64,000 bases of DNA from Parus major. Taxonomy: Eukaryota > Chordata > Aves > Passeriformes > Paridae. The number at the start of each line of letters is the position of its first letter. Within the stretch, counting starts at the first letter, position 1. The stretch lies in contig NC_031773.1 of assembly GCF_001522545.3 (NCBI RefSeq), positions 38,879,188 through 38,943,187 of the forward strand, written 5' to 3'. Shown piece after piece: positions 1 to 13,425 of the stretch. Below the pieces are notes generated by a model, which ran no database searches, was not told where the DNA came from, and was given only the letters and a program-made list of their open reading frames with translations. The position numbers were made by a program, and so were the translations under genes.

Positions 1-374
1 AAGGCCTAAAGGTTTAACAGCACTTAAAACAGCCCTTTATTGATAGCTTAATTTAGCAGTTTAACAAAAATTCATATTGAATTTGCTATAGCTCAACAAA
101 TCTCAAGTGCTGGAGAATGTAGCACAGCAACATTCATAGTGCATTTGCTATATCATATTCACACTCACATGCACACAGATTTAAAGGAGCATGCACAGAT
201 CCAAAACAGGATGTGTAGGGGAATGAATGCAATTTAGAAGGTTTAAAAGGTGATGAGAATACACAGCCTGTGAAGAGTTGTTGCAGCTTTGGGAGTTTCA
301 CCTGAATCAGCATGACAACAAATTTTACCCAGTGCATACTCCAGCGTAAATACTAAAAAATCACGGAAAAGAAA

Positions 375-1240
375 TCATGGATATCGTTTACTGTGACTGC
401 AGTAATGCCTTTGACACTTCCCCATAAATGCCTCAGACAGAAGCTATTGGTTTATGGACTGGATGTACAGACAGAAAATTGGACTGAAAACTGGCCAAAC
501 ATCTGGGCCCAGAGGGTGATGGTGAGTGGTACAAGGTGTGAGTGGAGGCTGGTAATTAGTCGTGCAACAACTCAGGGGACGGGTCCAGTCTTGTTCAGTA
601 TCTTCGATACTGATGTGGGTGAGTGGACACAGAGTACACCTCAGCAGGTTCGCTGCTGACACAAAACTGGGGGAGTCCTGGTGCACCAGAGGGCCATGCT
701 GCTGTCCAGACACCTCCACAGAATGGACAGATGTGCTGGCAGGAACCTCTTGCAAGTTCAATAAGGAGAAGTATGAAGTCCAGCACTGGGGGTGGAGCAA
801 CCCCATGCACCAAGTCACTCTGGGGGCAGATTTTCTGGAAAACATATTTGATGTAAAGGACCTGGGGGCTGTGGTGGAACCAGTTGAACATGAGTGAACA
901 CTGTGCCCTTGTGCCAAAGGTATCCTGGCTTGCATTAAGCAAAGTATTGCCCGTAGGTGCCAAACTGCTGTTGAGGCTACGCCAGGGATCCTCTATCCTG
1001 TTTTGGGCTGGGTAACCAGGCATGCTGGAGAGAGACCAGTGCAGGGGCACAAAGATGATTAAGGGACTGAAGCATCTCTTCTGTGAGGAAAGGCTGAGAC
1101 AATTGGAACTGTTTAACCCGGTTCAGGGAAGGTTTAATCAGAATATATAAATGCCTGAAGGAAAGGTGCAAAGAAGACGGAGCCAAGCTTTTTACAGCAG
1201 TGCCCAGCAACAGGACCAAGAGGCATTTGAGCTTGCAACA
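375..1240 (+). mobile_element. CR1 LINE remnant, ORF2 reverse transcriptase part
   Basis: Decayed non-LTR retrotransposon of the CR1 family. Pieces of ORF2 are readable in order but in different frames. An RT box A-like stretch (YCDCSNAFDT, 389-418) is followed by a stop at 425. Next come TENW and WAQRVMVSGT at about 475-530 and GPVLFSIF at about 583-606. FAADTKLG at about 649-672 lies at the catalytic box C, where FADD is expected. FNKEK and NPMHQ follow at about 757-815. MIKGLKHL and CEERLRQLELFN then lie at about 1055-1113, in a further frame. Similarity fades near 1240, just after the peptide resembling the end of the RT region, and no 3' UTR or terminal octamer repeat follows. Several frameshifts and stops make it non-functional. 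The open frames on the opposite strand here (444-935, 595-1050) are shadows. The family call is from memory of avian CR1 proteins and is strong; the boundaries are good to about 20 bases. Confidence 0.88.
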
Positions 1241-4200
1241 AACTTAGTGTCTATTAATGAAACAACACAGCTAGCAATGGTTTTCTCAGGTTCATGGTGC
1301 TTGCCATTGTTCACCTTAGCAGTATTTCTTCCAAGAATAATTTGTGTGCCGTCTTCTGATATGTGTCTTATTTATGTTTTAATCTATGTGTTTCTGCTTT
1401 ATAGCTTACAAAGGCCAGAGTGCATGAGAACTTCTCTCAAAACCTGTATTCTGTATTTATGTCTGTAGGAACTGGGGGAAAAAAATTCCTCCCAGTTCAA
1501 TCAATCAAACTTGCTTGTAAGAGTAAATAGCTAAATAAGAACAGTAATAGCAAGAAGATGGAAAAAATCTCGGAAGGATCACTGCAAGGTCACCTCAACC
1601 ACTCTTTTGATACAGCACAGGATTCTTTATGTTTATATGATTTTGAGTGCATATTTACCTAATTCTTTTTTAAAGCCCTCAGTGATATATATATTTAGAG
1701 ACATTCAGCCAGCTATTCTCATGCTTTACTTTTCTTTTAGTTTTTTTAGAAGACCTTTTTTACAATTCAATCCCCCACACCTTTTTTTTTTAATATTCCA
1801 ATTAAACCTATTGGTTTTTTTGGTACACAATAAATGCAGAAAACACCCTCTCAAGGTATTTTTTTTTTTTACTGTAAATATCTGATGTTTAAGATAAATA
1901 TTTCTTTTGTTATGTTTCATTGGACAATATTTGATCTTTTTTATTGTGTCTATTGTTTAGTTGTTTTCTTTTTTTCCATTAAGACTGCATTTCAGCATTT
2001 AACATCATAAAGTTCACTGGATAAAAATGGATGAAATACTCCAGGACATATATTGGGGAATGGGGGAAAACCTCATGACTTTTCCAGGGAAAGTTTCTTT
2101 CTCTGTCAATGAGAAGAAATAATGGCATTGAAGTCATTAACATTATTTTGATTTTCTTCACTTAAGGGCTGGTAATTAATCAATAGAAATGATTTAAAAC
2201 ATCTCCTAAGATAGCTTAACGGTTTAGCCACATGTTTTGACCACGTGTTTTTTTCAGTTGAATCATTTATGAATCTTAATTTCTAACTAACATATTTAAT
2301 TGTAATGACAGGGCAATTTCCCAATTGCCATTGCATGCAACAAGCAGAAACATTATTTATGAGCAACCTGTAATCTTGAAGCAATATATTGACAATGTAA
2401 ATCATGAAATAAAACTAGGTTGGAAACCTTTAGAACTGTTTTGAAATATGATTTTCTTTCATTGAATAGAAGGGAAATAAAGGGAGAAATTTAGTGTGCA
2501 TGTTTAATTTGTATACATAATTCATTAAAATACTCTATTTACAGAAAAGGTCAGAATTCAGATGGACCTACCAGCCATTCCTTGCTGCCATATTTAGCTG
2601 AAAAGAAAAAAGAGCCTTTTAAAATAGTGCACCTATTAGCCTCTTTAAAGAAAATTTGACCAAGTATCGTAAAGAGCAACCTGTGTTTGGATGGACTGAG
2701 ATGTCTTGTCTAGCCAGTTTCTTCCATGTCTGTTTTTTAATAAAACTATTCTCACATTCAGTCTTTCCACTTAAGCTCAATATTCCTAATCACCAAACAG
2801 AACCATACACATTTCCATCTCATTGACCAATAGCAAGTGATATAAGGGTGTATCCTGAATATTGCTGTGTTCTCTCAAGACAGAATAACATCATTAATTA
2901 CATAGATAGTTTTTTGCTGCTTGTTAACTTTTAGAAATTGAAACATGGATTTCCTGAGAAAAACCTGCAGATTTCTAATGGATAATCTGGTAGTCTAAAG
3001 TTAGAAAAAGCTAGCATGACAGCCAGCTGTATGAATTTGTAACACAAGGCTAAACCTCTTCACAGAGAATTCCTTTTGTCTTCTACAGAAGAGGAAATAT
3101 TCAAATTGTATTTTCAGTTAAAAAAAAAATTAGGGTTATCACATAAGTGAGTAGGACTTGACTGCTTTACATGGATGGGATGAAAGGTTCTTTTTTTTTT
3201 TTTTAAATCTCTTCTTTACTCAACATCTATTTCTATGTGTAGATATCCAGCATTCTGAGTGCATGGCAAGAATACAAGGCAAAAGCACGTAAGACGTAGA
3301 AAAGGAGAAAATGCTTCATAAAGTAATTTGGAAATCTCAGTTCCAACTTTCTTGTGATATACAACTTGCCAAATTGTTGCAGACCAGAAATAGCATGTGC
3401 TTCTAAAATCGATATTGCATTGGGTGCAGTACACACTGAAGCTTGATTGTGAATTGATTTACTGGATTTTTTTGTCTTCCATTACCAGGGCAGCAGACTC
3501 ATTATAGTAGCTCGTTGAATGAAGTAATATGCAAGTTTGTGACAGGATTTCAAATAATCAGAGATTAACTGAAAGCAAAGGAGAAAATTCTGATCACAGT
3601 GTTGAGTGTATGAAGGCATTCTGGAAAATGTGGTTGCCATTTCTGTAACATTCATTACTATTTTTGCCATTGCTTTTGTGGAGAGTTAAATTAGTTTTCA
3701 AACAAGTTTCAGACAGTACTTGCACTGAGTCCAAAACCAGGCCTCAGTAACTGGCTTTTGTATTGCAAGGCTTTGACTTCAGTGCTAACTCCATAACAAC
3801 TGTTAGGCTGTAGCCAAGCTAATACACCCAACTGTGCCTCTGTTGTGCTGATCCTAACAGGAACAGAGGAAAAGAAGAGAGCCTGAGAGCTCACTGGAGT
3901 TCTCTCCTTTTTACTTCTCCTGATAACATCACTTTTTTTGCATGACTGCTGTCACTCTAGTATCTCGTAAGCCTAAAGTTCTCATCTTCCCTTCCATTCT
4001 GAGAAAGTGAATAATTATTCATCTGGTTATTAACTGACAAAAATTCATTCTTGTGAATGCTCTTTATTTGCATACTTTTTATTCCCTATTTCCAGCTGTG
4101 ACCCTTTGGTCATCTTCTGGCTCACTGATTTTGGAATTAGCCCTTTTTTTTCAGTCTTCATTACCATTTTCCTAATCTTAAATATCTCAGGACTGTAACG

Positions 4201-7200
4201 CTAATACTTAATCTCTTTAAAAATCTACAATATCATTTTATAACAGTCACATTATTTTTCTGATCACCTTAGCCTGCATAAAATCTTGTGCAGTGGAAAC
4301 ACCAGGTATCAAATCAAAGCATTCCTATTGCTTTTGAAGGAATGACACTGAACTTATATTTCAAATTGTCACCTTGTTTCCTCCATAATTTAACTACTTC
4401 TTGTTCCTTGTATCTTGAATGAGTTGATGTAGGATACATACTTCTGTATATAGAATTGTCTTTATTTTTTTGGATGGAGATTTCAAGCACTGAAACCACT
4501 CTAACAGTATTTTTCATGCAAGTAAAATTTAGTCCATAATCTTGGAGGGGATGTTTTCTCTCCCATTAATTGATTACAGGTTATCGTGGTTTGAAAAAGA
4601 AGTCAAATTTGCAAAAGTGCAGCTTTCATATGTTTTGTAATTGTTAGCACCAATTTCTGTTTTTTTATCAATTTTTTCAGTGAGTACAAATCATACTAGA
4701 GATGGAACCAGAGATCCAGGAAGCTGAAGTGCAAAGCCTTCAGCTGTGAAGAATAATGTGAAAAAGGTTGCATGCAGTGTTCTTTGTCCTTTGGTCCTTT
4801 ATTGTGCACTAAATTATTTGCAAAAATTGTGTCTTCAAGATCCAGTGACTGGCAAACATACATTCAGAAAAGGAACAAAATAATAGTCTTTAGAACTATA
4901 GCTTTCATTAAATAAAAAATAAAAAGTACAGCAAATGGAAAGTTGCTGTTTCAAACAATGAAGGTCACATAGGTGTTTTTTTCTGGACACAGCTGGACTG
5001 ATATACAGAAGGCTGCTTTAATTATAAAGAAGCAGACTCTTCACATTAAATGGTGTATGACCAAACAAGCTGCCTTCATTTGACTTTCCAGACAGCTGGA
5101 GTTGAATTCAGAGACAGATAATTGCCGTGGGGACCTTTCTCTGGCAAGGATCCCATTGGTACTCTTGAGAGGTGGAGAGGCTTCACACAGAAAGCTTAAA
5201 AGCATCTGGGCTGCTGTTGTGCAGAATGCAACTGCTGACAGATTTACCATCTGTCTTTGAGAAAGACAACAGCTTGGGAAGCCCAGATACCACTATTCTT
5301 CAGTGGAAAGCCTTCTGTCAATCAAACCCTCCTCATTACAGCAGAGAGAACTGGAATTAAAGCTAGGTGAAAAAGAAATATCAAGATAGTAGTTTATTAA
5401 TATTTATGTATAAATAAATGAAAAGTCCTGGAACACTAGGAAACAGCAAAATGTAAACACATTTGTGTTATCCATTACCTAAACTTTCTCCATGAGAATA
5501 GTTTTACAGATGTAACATCAGTAACCATGTTCATATCCTCACAAAAAATAGTTATGTTGTAATAGCACAGAATAAAGAATTCATCATTTATGCTATACTA
5601 TTATAATATCTTAGGTATTTATTTTTTGTAAATTATCATTGACTGTAAAAGGTAATTGCTTTAATTCCTATGTTTGTAGGCAATAGAATAGATTGTATCT
5701 ATCTTATGAAGGAACTTCAAAACTCTAATCAGTGCTATAAGAAAAAGATGTGAAGTCATCCCTAAATATAGTGTACTTTCTTATACACAAAATGAAGTCT
5801 ATGGCCTAATGTAAAGAATTTTAAATTGTACTGTCTAACTGTAATTGAATTGCCTAAATGTAAAGAATCAGTCAAAATTAGGAACAAAATATAGATGTTT
5901 TTTAAAAATCTGCAGTGCAAATATTTTCAGCACACAAATGCACATATATAAATTTATGTGAATGCATAATACCTGCAAGTCTGAAAGACCCAACAGTTCA
6001 TAAAAATGCCAGGAATTAGGAAAAATGGAATTATGGACTCTATAAATAGTAGACTTTCTTAAGCCTTCAAGTGTATATTGATATATTTATATTTGTGTAA
6101 GAGTTACATGCCTTTCTGAAAGATGTAAAAAGAAGTTTCCGGTTGTTCTCCCTGTATTTCTGCAGCTGACCAGTGTGTACTGTGTTTTTAAAAAGAGTTA
6201 GTACTTTATGGCTTGTGCTCTTAAACCCCAGCTTCAGTTTAATGGGAGCATAGACAAATGCAGAACGTGCCATAATATAGTTGTCATATCAAAGTTGAAA
6301 ACACATATATTTATGTAGGTGTGTATATATATATTGTTTATCACAAATATATAGACAGTTGGGTACAAATAGCTGCCAAAGAATGATTTTTTGTGTGAGA
6401 AATTTTCATGGGCCTTTTTATCCCAAGTACTTTACTACAAATCTAGAGGGAGAGAGTAGGAAAGTATTCCAGGATTTTCCTTCAAGCTCCATGACTACAA
6501 AATTCTAAAATCCAATTTCTCCCTCTACATGCATGAAGTATAAAAAAAATGCCTTGCAAGATGTAGGAAAAGATGCAATTTAGTAATGAGACCTAAACAC
6601 TCAGCCCAGTGCATTGACATGGTGCCTCTGTGAAGCAAAAAGTACATATTATTACACTAGTGACTACAGCATCCCAATGAAAAATCTGAGTCCTGGTTTC
6701 CAGTTGCCTTTCCTAGGTCTGTTTCTATATTTTAATGCAGAATATTCACCCTCTAAGCTTAGGGTTAAGGCACACATGTAGGAAATTCAGATTCAGTGTT
6801 CCACTGCTGAGGGAAGGCCCTGAGTTCAAGCACTCTAATGAGATATAGCTTTACCACTGTCCATGTTTTAAAAGAAATGAGAAGTTAGCTTCTCTTCCCC
6901 CAGGGAACGAGCTTAGCTTTTACTTCAAGGAAAGGTTCAGGACTTCAGACTCAAGCCTGAAATATGTACTCTAATGTAAAGTTAGGAAAGACCTAAATAG
7001 TTCAGATTAAGTTGTATAACATCATCAAATGGAGTAAAATGTTGGCTTATTTTTTCATGCTGAAATATTTTCAGTACAGAGCTAGATCATGTACTTCCAT
7101 ACTGTTGCATTCTACAGAGCTGATATATCCATGTCAAAAAGAGATATAAGAGTCAAATGATGTGCTCTTTCCATCATTTTCTATTGTCCAGTTTAAGCAT

Positions 7201-9532
7201 ATCCCTGGTTCATCATGTTGACTGCTATGAATCTTTTTCTTGACGTGATAATTTCCTCCAGGCATGGCATAGAAAGTTTAGTTGGAGCTTTGAGCTCCAC
7301 TCTGGTGGCAGCATGCCAAAATCCCTTTAAGGGACTAGCTGTTAATATATATCTCCATTTCTGAAATGGCCAGCACAGTATTTCCCCACTCAGAGAGGGT
7401 AAATATGTTTCCACAGTTGTGGAGATCAAGTAAGCAATTGATAAAAGTTCTCTTGCCTAACAAATGAAAATGGGAATATATTGCTCTGTGGAAGAGATCT
7501 TAGCCACATGATTTTAGTCATGTAGGGACTAGTTATTCCATTTCAATCAAGTGTGTTTTAGCTAAACTGTAAATCTGTGTTACTATGTGGAAATTAGTTG
7601 CCTACTGATGTGTACAAGTGTGTTCATGAAAATGCTTAATTTAGCTTTCCTTATCTGGCTAAATAGCACAGGGAAATTAAATCTCTGACATATTTGTGCA
7701 CAGCTGAAGTACAATTTGGGAGTACATAGACAGGAGAACTTGTAAAATGGAAATTCTGATGTTTATACCAGGGATACAGGACTCCACCTCTGACCATTTA
7801 CCTATGTAAAATTGAGGTCATAAAGTGAAGAAGAGAAACAGGTAAAACTGAAAGCATCTTTTAGCTCCCAGATGGTAAGAAAGAAATTTCCAGGTATCCA
7901 CAGACTAGTGATTAGGACTGGCAATCAGAAAATATGTCTCTTGTAAACTAAACTCATTAAAATATTCAGTCAGTGTAGGTTAGTAAAGACAGATCTCTTC
8001 AGTTTGTCATTTTGGTCTGTAAGGTAGAATCACATTTAAAATATTACACCAACTCATTGTGATAGGAGATTTTGATAAACCATGGCTGTTAAATATTTCC
8101 TCTGGGAACATCTTACAGAAAACCATGTGAATCTGTGCAGATTTGGTATGAAAGTTGTTAATATATAAATTGAAAATAGTATTTCTAAATATCACTAACA
8201 TCATAAGTTGAGACCTCTGATTCAGTGCACGTCTGGTGTTCCTTCTGCAAGCCTTAAGAAACATTTTCTTTCCACTATGTTTATATATAATACAGGTGTG
8301 GGTTATTTTGTTTTTTGTTTTCCCCTGAAGATAATAACCCAGATCCTGAAGGTGCCTGGTACAAATAATGTGCATTTCAGGGAATGAAAGAGACATGGGG
8401 ATTTGCAAAGATACATTTATATCCTTTGATGTGTTGTTAATGCTACTGCCAATGGCACAAAGGCATGATCCCAGAATTTAAACATCATGGAACATAACCA
8501 GGCCATAAATCTGATTGTCCAGGAACAACTCTATGATTAGATTCTAGAAGAGATGGTAATACAGCTATTAAATTATCCATCATCTAAAGTTTCTTCAAGG
8601 TAGGCAAAATAATCTCAGTTGCTTCTTTGTGATTCTGTTTGTTTGTTTACAATGAGGCTCTCTGAGTGATGTAAATGCATTTAATTTCCACGAGCACTAA
8701 TAAGAAATCAGTGAGCACATCAAGAAGTGAATACATGCATTTGCAATATGTAATGTACCCTTGGATAGATGCTTAACTCAAAATATATTTGAAAACAGTG
8801 TGGGAGATAAACATGTGGAAGGAGTGGAAATAAAGTGCTAATTCTTTCATGACATCAGCTCAGTTGGGGTCATGAAGGAATATTGAAGAAGATTACAACA
8901 TGTTACATGCGGAAAATATACAAGTATTTAACATTCTCAGGTACGCATTGTGAGATTTAACAGAGCGTGTATTTCCAATTAAATGTTTTGTTTCATCTGC
9001 AACTTGCCTGTCTTCAATCTAAATTTACTGGAAAGTAGAAAAAAAAAAAACCATCTCTTTTTCGATGTTTAATCTTATTGCAAATAGTGTTTTTATACTC
9101 AAAATAGTGAATTGTATGGACAGAATTCATAGAAGGCAAGGTCAAGGATCTGAGCAAATACTTCATTATAAATCCATATATAAAAATAACTTTGTAAAGA
9201 ATTAATAGTGTGTGTATTATCACATATGGTTTTAAGCAGCACATGAAAATCAATGTTCTTGTTTGAAGTCTTAATGTGACCAGATTGAAATCCTGCTCTT
9301 CTGAATATTCTGTAAATATTTTAGTCTATCTACTTCTAAGGCCTTCAATTTGATGCTTCATGTGGCATGGGACATAAGCTCTTTCTCTGAAATAAGGTTG
9401 TTTGGGACATGGTAAGGTTTGAACCACAGAAAGATTTCTGCTGAAGGTCCTTACCTGCAGTCATAGGCTCAGGAAGTGAATACTTCCAACATGGATAATG
9501 CAGACATCTCCAGTAATGGTGTAAAAGAGTAT
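1241..9532. other. Unique AT-rich non-coding DNA
   Basis: I see no gene and no interspersed repeat that I recognise over these 8.3 kb. Open frames are short (133 aa at most, 8007-8408 on the minus strand), mostly lysine-, phenylalanine- and isoleucine-rich, and match no family I know. Local features are a T14 run at 3191-3204, a short TA-rich run near 6300-6340 and several homopolymer stretches. The block at about 2295-2420 has the look of a conserved non-coding element, but that cannot be tested from one sequence. The stretch could be intronic or intergenic. Confidence 0.6.
3191..3204. repeat. T14 homopolymer
   Basis: Run of 14 T in AT-rich unique sequence. It is probably simple-sequence drift, as no retroelement body adjoins it. 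Confidence 0.9.
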
Positions 9533-9832
9533 CCAGGGAACTACAGGCCAGGTGATCTCACCCTAGAAGTGACTCTACCACTGAGAACTCCTCAAAGTGT
9601 CACTCAAGGAGTCACCAAGATTATCAGGCAGACGGAGACTTGTGTGGGGAGACAAGGCAGAAATATCTTTCTCTGTGAGGGAAGTAAAGCACTTCAGCAG
9701 ATTGCAAAAGAGGTTGTGAAGACATCCAAAGCCTGCCTGGCCCTGAATAACTGGGTATTTGTGGAGCTGTTTTAAGCATGTTGCACTACTTGCCCATGAG
9801 TCAGTTCCAAACAGTGTGATTCTATGATCCAA
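9533..9832 (+). mobile_element. CR1 LINE remnant, patchy ORF2 end plus 3' UTR
   Basis: Very degraded CR1 copy. At 9533-9550 a GNYRPGDLT-like peptide resembles the NYRPVSLT motif upstream of the RT fingers. At about 9610-9640 a VTKIIR-like peptide matches the TKMIRGLE segment near the RT C-terminus. From about 9665 the nucleotide sequence follows the CR1 3' UTR (ctgtgagggaagtaaagcac, then gaggttgtgaag and gcctgcctgg). It ends with the terminal octamer motif gtgattctatgatc at 9816-9829. The pieces are in the correct order, but most of the RT domain is missing between them, so this is one copy with internal deletions or two nested fragments. The 99-aa open frame over 9476-9775 is not a gene. Certainty is high for the 3' UTR part and moderate for the first 80 bases. 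Confidence 0.75.
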
Positions 9833-11440
9833 GGTGTAACTCACAATGGACATGGACCAATGGAAAAAAAAAATGATGGAGTTTCTTTCTGAACTCCATC
9901 ATATGCAGAAAAAGAAAAGTAAGCATCTTCCATCTGCTACTTATTCTCCTATACTCTTCCAAGTTCTTATTAGAGTGTGCAAACAACCAGGATTTAGTCC
10001 TGAAAGGTCTAATATTTCAAAGATTGAAAAAGGCCAGCCCAATTTCATATGCAGACCATAAATAAAAATTTTCCATATGTAGACAATAAATAAAACAATT
10101 CATAGCAGCAACAGCTCATCAGAAAGGTAAAAACTGTTACAATAATTTACTTAGGTTATCAAGAATGAACATAATTTCAGAGGAAGTAAAATAATTCCAT
10201 TAAAAAAAAACAAACAAAGAAACAATTTGTAGATCCTGCCTTTTCTAGTCTATGAGGAGACTTTAATGAATTATTTAATGTCTTTTTAAGAGACCGTCGC
10301 ATAGTGCCATAGTCCATCTTCTTAATTTTTCACCATTTCTTCAATGTACAGGAAAGCAAATTTACTGCTGAGGCTCTTACTATAAGAAGAAACCCAAGGA
10401 AGCTGCTTACTTGAATTACTGTTATCAATACATTATGGGGAAATTGAAGCAGAGAAAGCATGCATAACTTATTGGTTGCAAGTTCTTTTTCTGTTTTGGA
10501 GAAACCTCATGCAATGGTGCAGCAGCTGTGTTATTACCACCTAAATTCAGAAGCAGTTCAGAATGCCAGAACACAATTTGAAACCATCAAATGTGGACAC
10601 ACTTGCTGCAACCTTCCTTCTTGAAAACATACCTGAAAGCTCTGATATAGATGTGACTTTCATTTGAAAGAGAGCCCATTTTTAATATAGTAGATTTGTG
10701 ACTGATGTCTAAATAATGTATATAAATCCAGGAAATGATTTTTTAGATTTTTCCTAATACTTCCTAATGTGAAGTCATGCTTTTAGTGGTTTACATAAAT
10801 AATGCTGTGTGGTGAAGTATCGGCTGTATCTTTTACACCTCCTTTGCAAACTCAGCCTGGATGCAGGCCAGCTGTTGGTAATTGGACCTTGCATGCTTTT
10901 AAACTTGCATCTTTGGTATCACTCAGCCTTTTTGTATCCCATTGCTGAATTTCCTTCCTCTGTGCTGTGGATTTTTCACTGACTGTTATTTGTGTTTGTA
11001 AAATGAACCATGCAAAGGAATATTTCCATAACATGTGACACTGTAACACACTTACAAAGGTAATAAGGTAATCCAGTTGCTGGAAATTTAGTACTTTTTT
11101 TATTTTTTTATTTTTTATTTTTTGTAATAAGAGAGAGAATGGAATGTGCTGAGTATTTCCAGATCTGCTTAGGCTGGAGTAAATACTATAAATTAATGCA
11201 AAACTTTTAACAGAAGTGATGAGCTGTGTCTGTTTTGCCTACTAGTTTTTCATGAATCCAGGGATGTGATTTAGTTTTCGGGGGGTTTCTTTTTGGGTTT
11301 TTTTTTGGTTTTTTTAGGATCCATGCTTCTGAGTTCATGTGAATACTTAATTTTTTCAACAATTAATTTTTAATCATCCATAATTCTGTTATTTTAGGAA
11401 TCTATAAATATTTTTTTCTGGTAGTATATGAAGGCTTAAC

Positions 11441-11458
11441 TTTTTTTTTTTTTTTTTT
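11441..11458. repeat. T18 homopolymer
   Basis: Run of 18 T, following a T/G-rich tract at 11272-11317. There is no retroelement body on either side. Confidence 0.9.
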
Positions 11459-13406
11459 CCCTGACAATGTTTGAAAAGCTCCATTTTTAGCTGGGAAGGG
11501 TACATAGAGTGTGGGCCCAAATACAAAAATGTATTTACATAGCTTATGCACACTGTCATTGATAGCTCTTAATTGCTTGCATTTCTGACCAAATTGAGCT
11601 TATAAGACCTAAGGTTTAAAAATAAGCTTTCCATATACAAAAGATCTTTAGATTTTCCTTTAAGTTCTTACACTACTATGTTCAGAAAAAGAAAATAAGC
11701 TGTTCCTAGAGACTGCCAGAATGGAAACGAAAAGAAATACAGAATGTACATGTTATCTGAAAAATTGAGTCAATCTTGTTATTTTGACAGTCTGACTGGT
11801 TTTAGATAATGAAAAAGACAGTAGCTGTGGGCAAGTATTTGAGCATTGACTTCTGCTAATTGTGGGTCCAGATGTATAAAGGCAGAAAGTTACAGAGCGT
11901 AAGCCTACAGCACTTCATAGTTGTGTGTTTGCTACAAAGACTTGTCTGTTCCCCCTAATCTTTTCTTCTCTGCATGAATCCAGAGAATCTTGAAACTGTT
12001 AAAAGGTAGTCTTAATAAGCAGAATCTTTACCTGCAATAGGTGTAGCATATTAGTTACCACAGTAAAACAGATGTGGTAAAAATTTCAGCTGTTCAGATG
12101 TTTTTTTAAAACCTCTTTAACATGCCTGCTGCTATTTGATTCCCAAGATTTTACTGCTAAGATACCACACTAGATACTTATTTAAAGCCTTTTAGGTTCT
12201 ATTCTTCTCTATCTTGACTAAACAGAACTTAGAATTAAACCCTTAGAGCACAGGTTCCTATTCTGTCTCTGAAGTTCACCAGAAACACTCAAAGTAGCAG
12301 GTATTTTAGTGCTTCGGCATGCAACGTATTGCCATTAAATCTCAATAATTTCCTGTTGTCTTGTTAAACAAAAAATTTTGCTCTGCTCATGTTTTACCCA
12401 TAGCTTCAAGGAACATGACATACACACAGTTTTTAAAGATCCTTGAAGAATTTTTGGTATAGCATTTCACAGCTGACTTGTGATACAGATTTGTGTAACA
12501 GAAGAACTGTGGAACATAAGCAGCAGAACAGCTGATGCATAGTTTTGATTAACACAGCTTTATCAGGTCATGCAACTGCTGGAGTAGAAACCACAGGACT
12601 AGTTCCAGACAATTGTGAATGAAGATGATTTCAGAGCAGAAAAATATTCAGTGTTTCAAAAAGGGTACTGACAATCGTCTGACTACCCCCACTCCCACAC
12701 CCATCTTAAAGAGAAAGCTTAGCAACAACACATCTCTGGGAAAAGATTCATGAATTTGAACAAATTGCTAGTCAGTAAACCCACTCTATAATCAAGAGAA
12801 CAATACAGTTTTCAGGAAATGGGCAATAATAAGAGAAGTTAGCAGCTGGGGTTATGTTTCATCTAAATCAAAGTGGGCAATCACTGATTAAATATCACAT
12901 TAAATACATACATTCTGTCTCTCAGAGCATTTGACTGTTTCCTCAATCAAAAAGTTATTATGCAAATTAAATGCAAACAGAAGGGAGGTGTGTCTGAAAC
13001 CACCTTTACTAATATGTTGCATCCTGTAATTGATTTGATCCATATCAGGCTCCTTGTTACATGAAATCAGAGGCAATTTTACTAAGAGAAGCATTGCACT
13101 GTGACTGATATAGAAAATACTCAGTGACTTCCCCATAAAAAATAGTTTCAAAACGTTTTGATTTACTATTCTTTTAAAACTTTCTTATTACATGATAATG
13201 TTGATGAGAGCTACACACTAAAGAGAACCTCCAGTCAAAACCATTCTTGATTGCACATTTGTTTTCTTACTAGAAATATTTATTAATCTCTGTATACAAA
13301 TATTTTCCATAAGGAAAGTTTTGAAAACTATAAATTTTACCACTTTCAGATTATTTCATCTCTCCAAACTGTGTTTTAAAAAGTATTTCCTTTTCTCTTA
13401 CCCACA

Positions 13407-13425
13407 ATATATATATATATATATA
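13407..13425. repeat. (AT)n microsatellite
   Basis: About nine uninterrupted AT dinucleotides in unique sequence. Confidence 0.9.

Noticed and set aside
444..935. 163-aa minus-strand open frame
   Set aside because: Antisense to the plus-strand CR1 remnant at 375-1240, with no resemblance to a protein family.
8007..8408. 133-aa minus-strand frame
   Set aside because: No family resemblance. The length is possible by chance among many frames in 64 kb.
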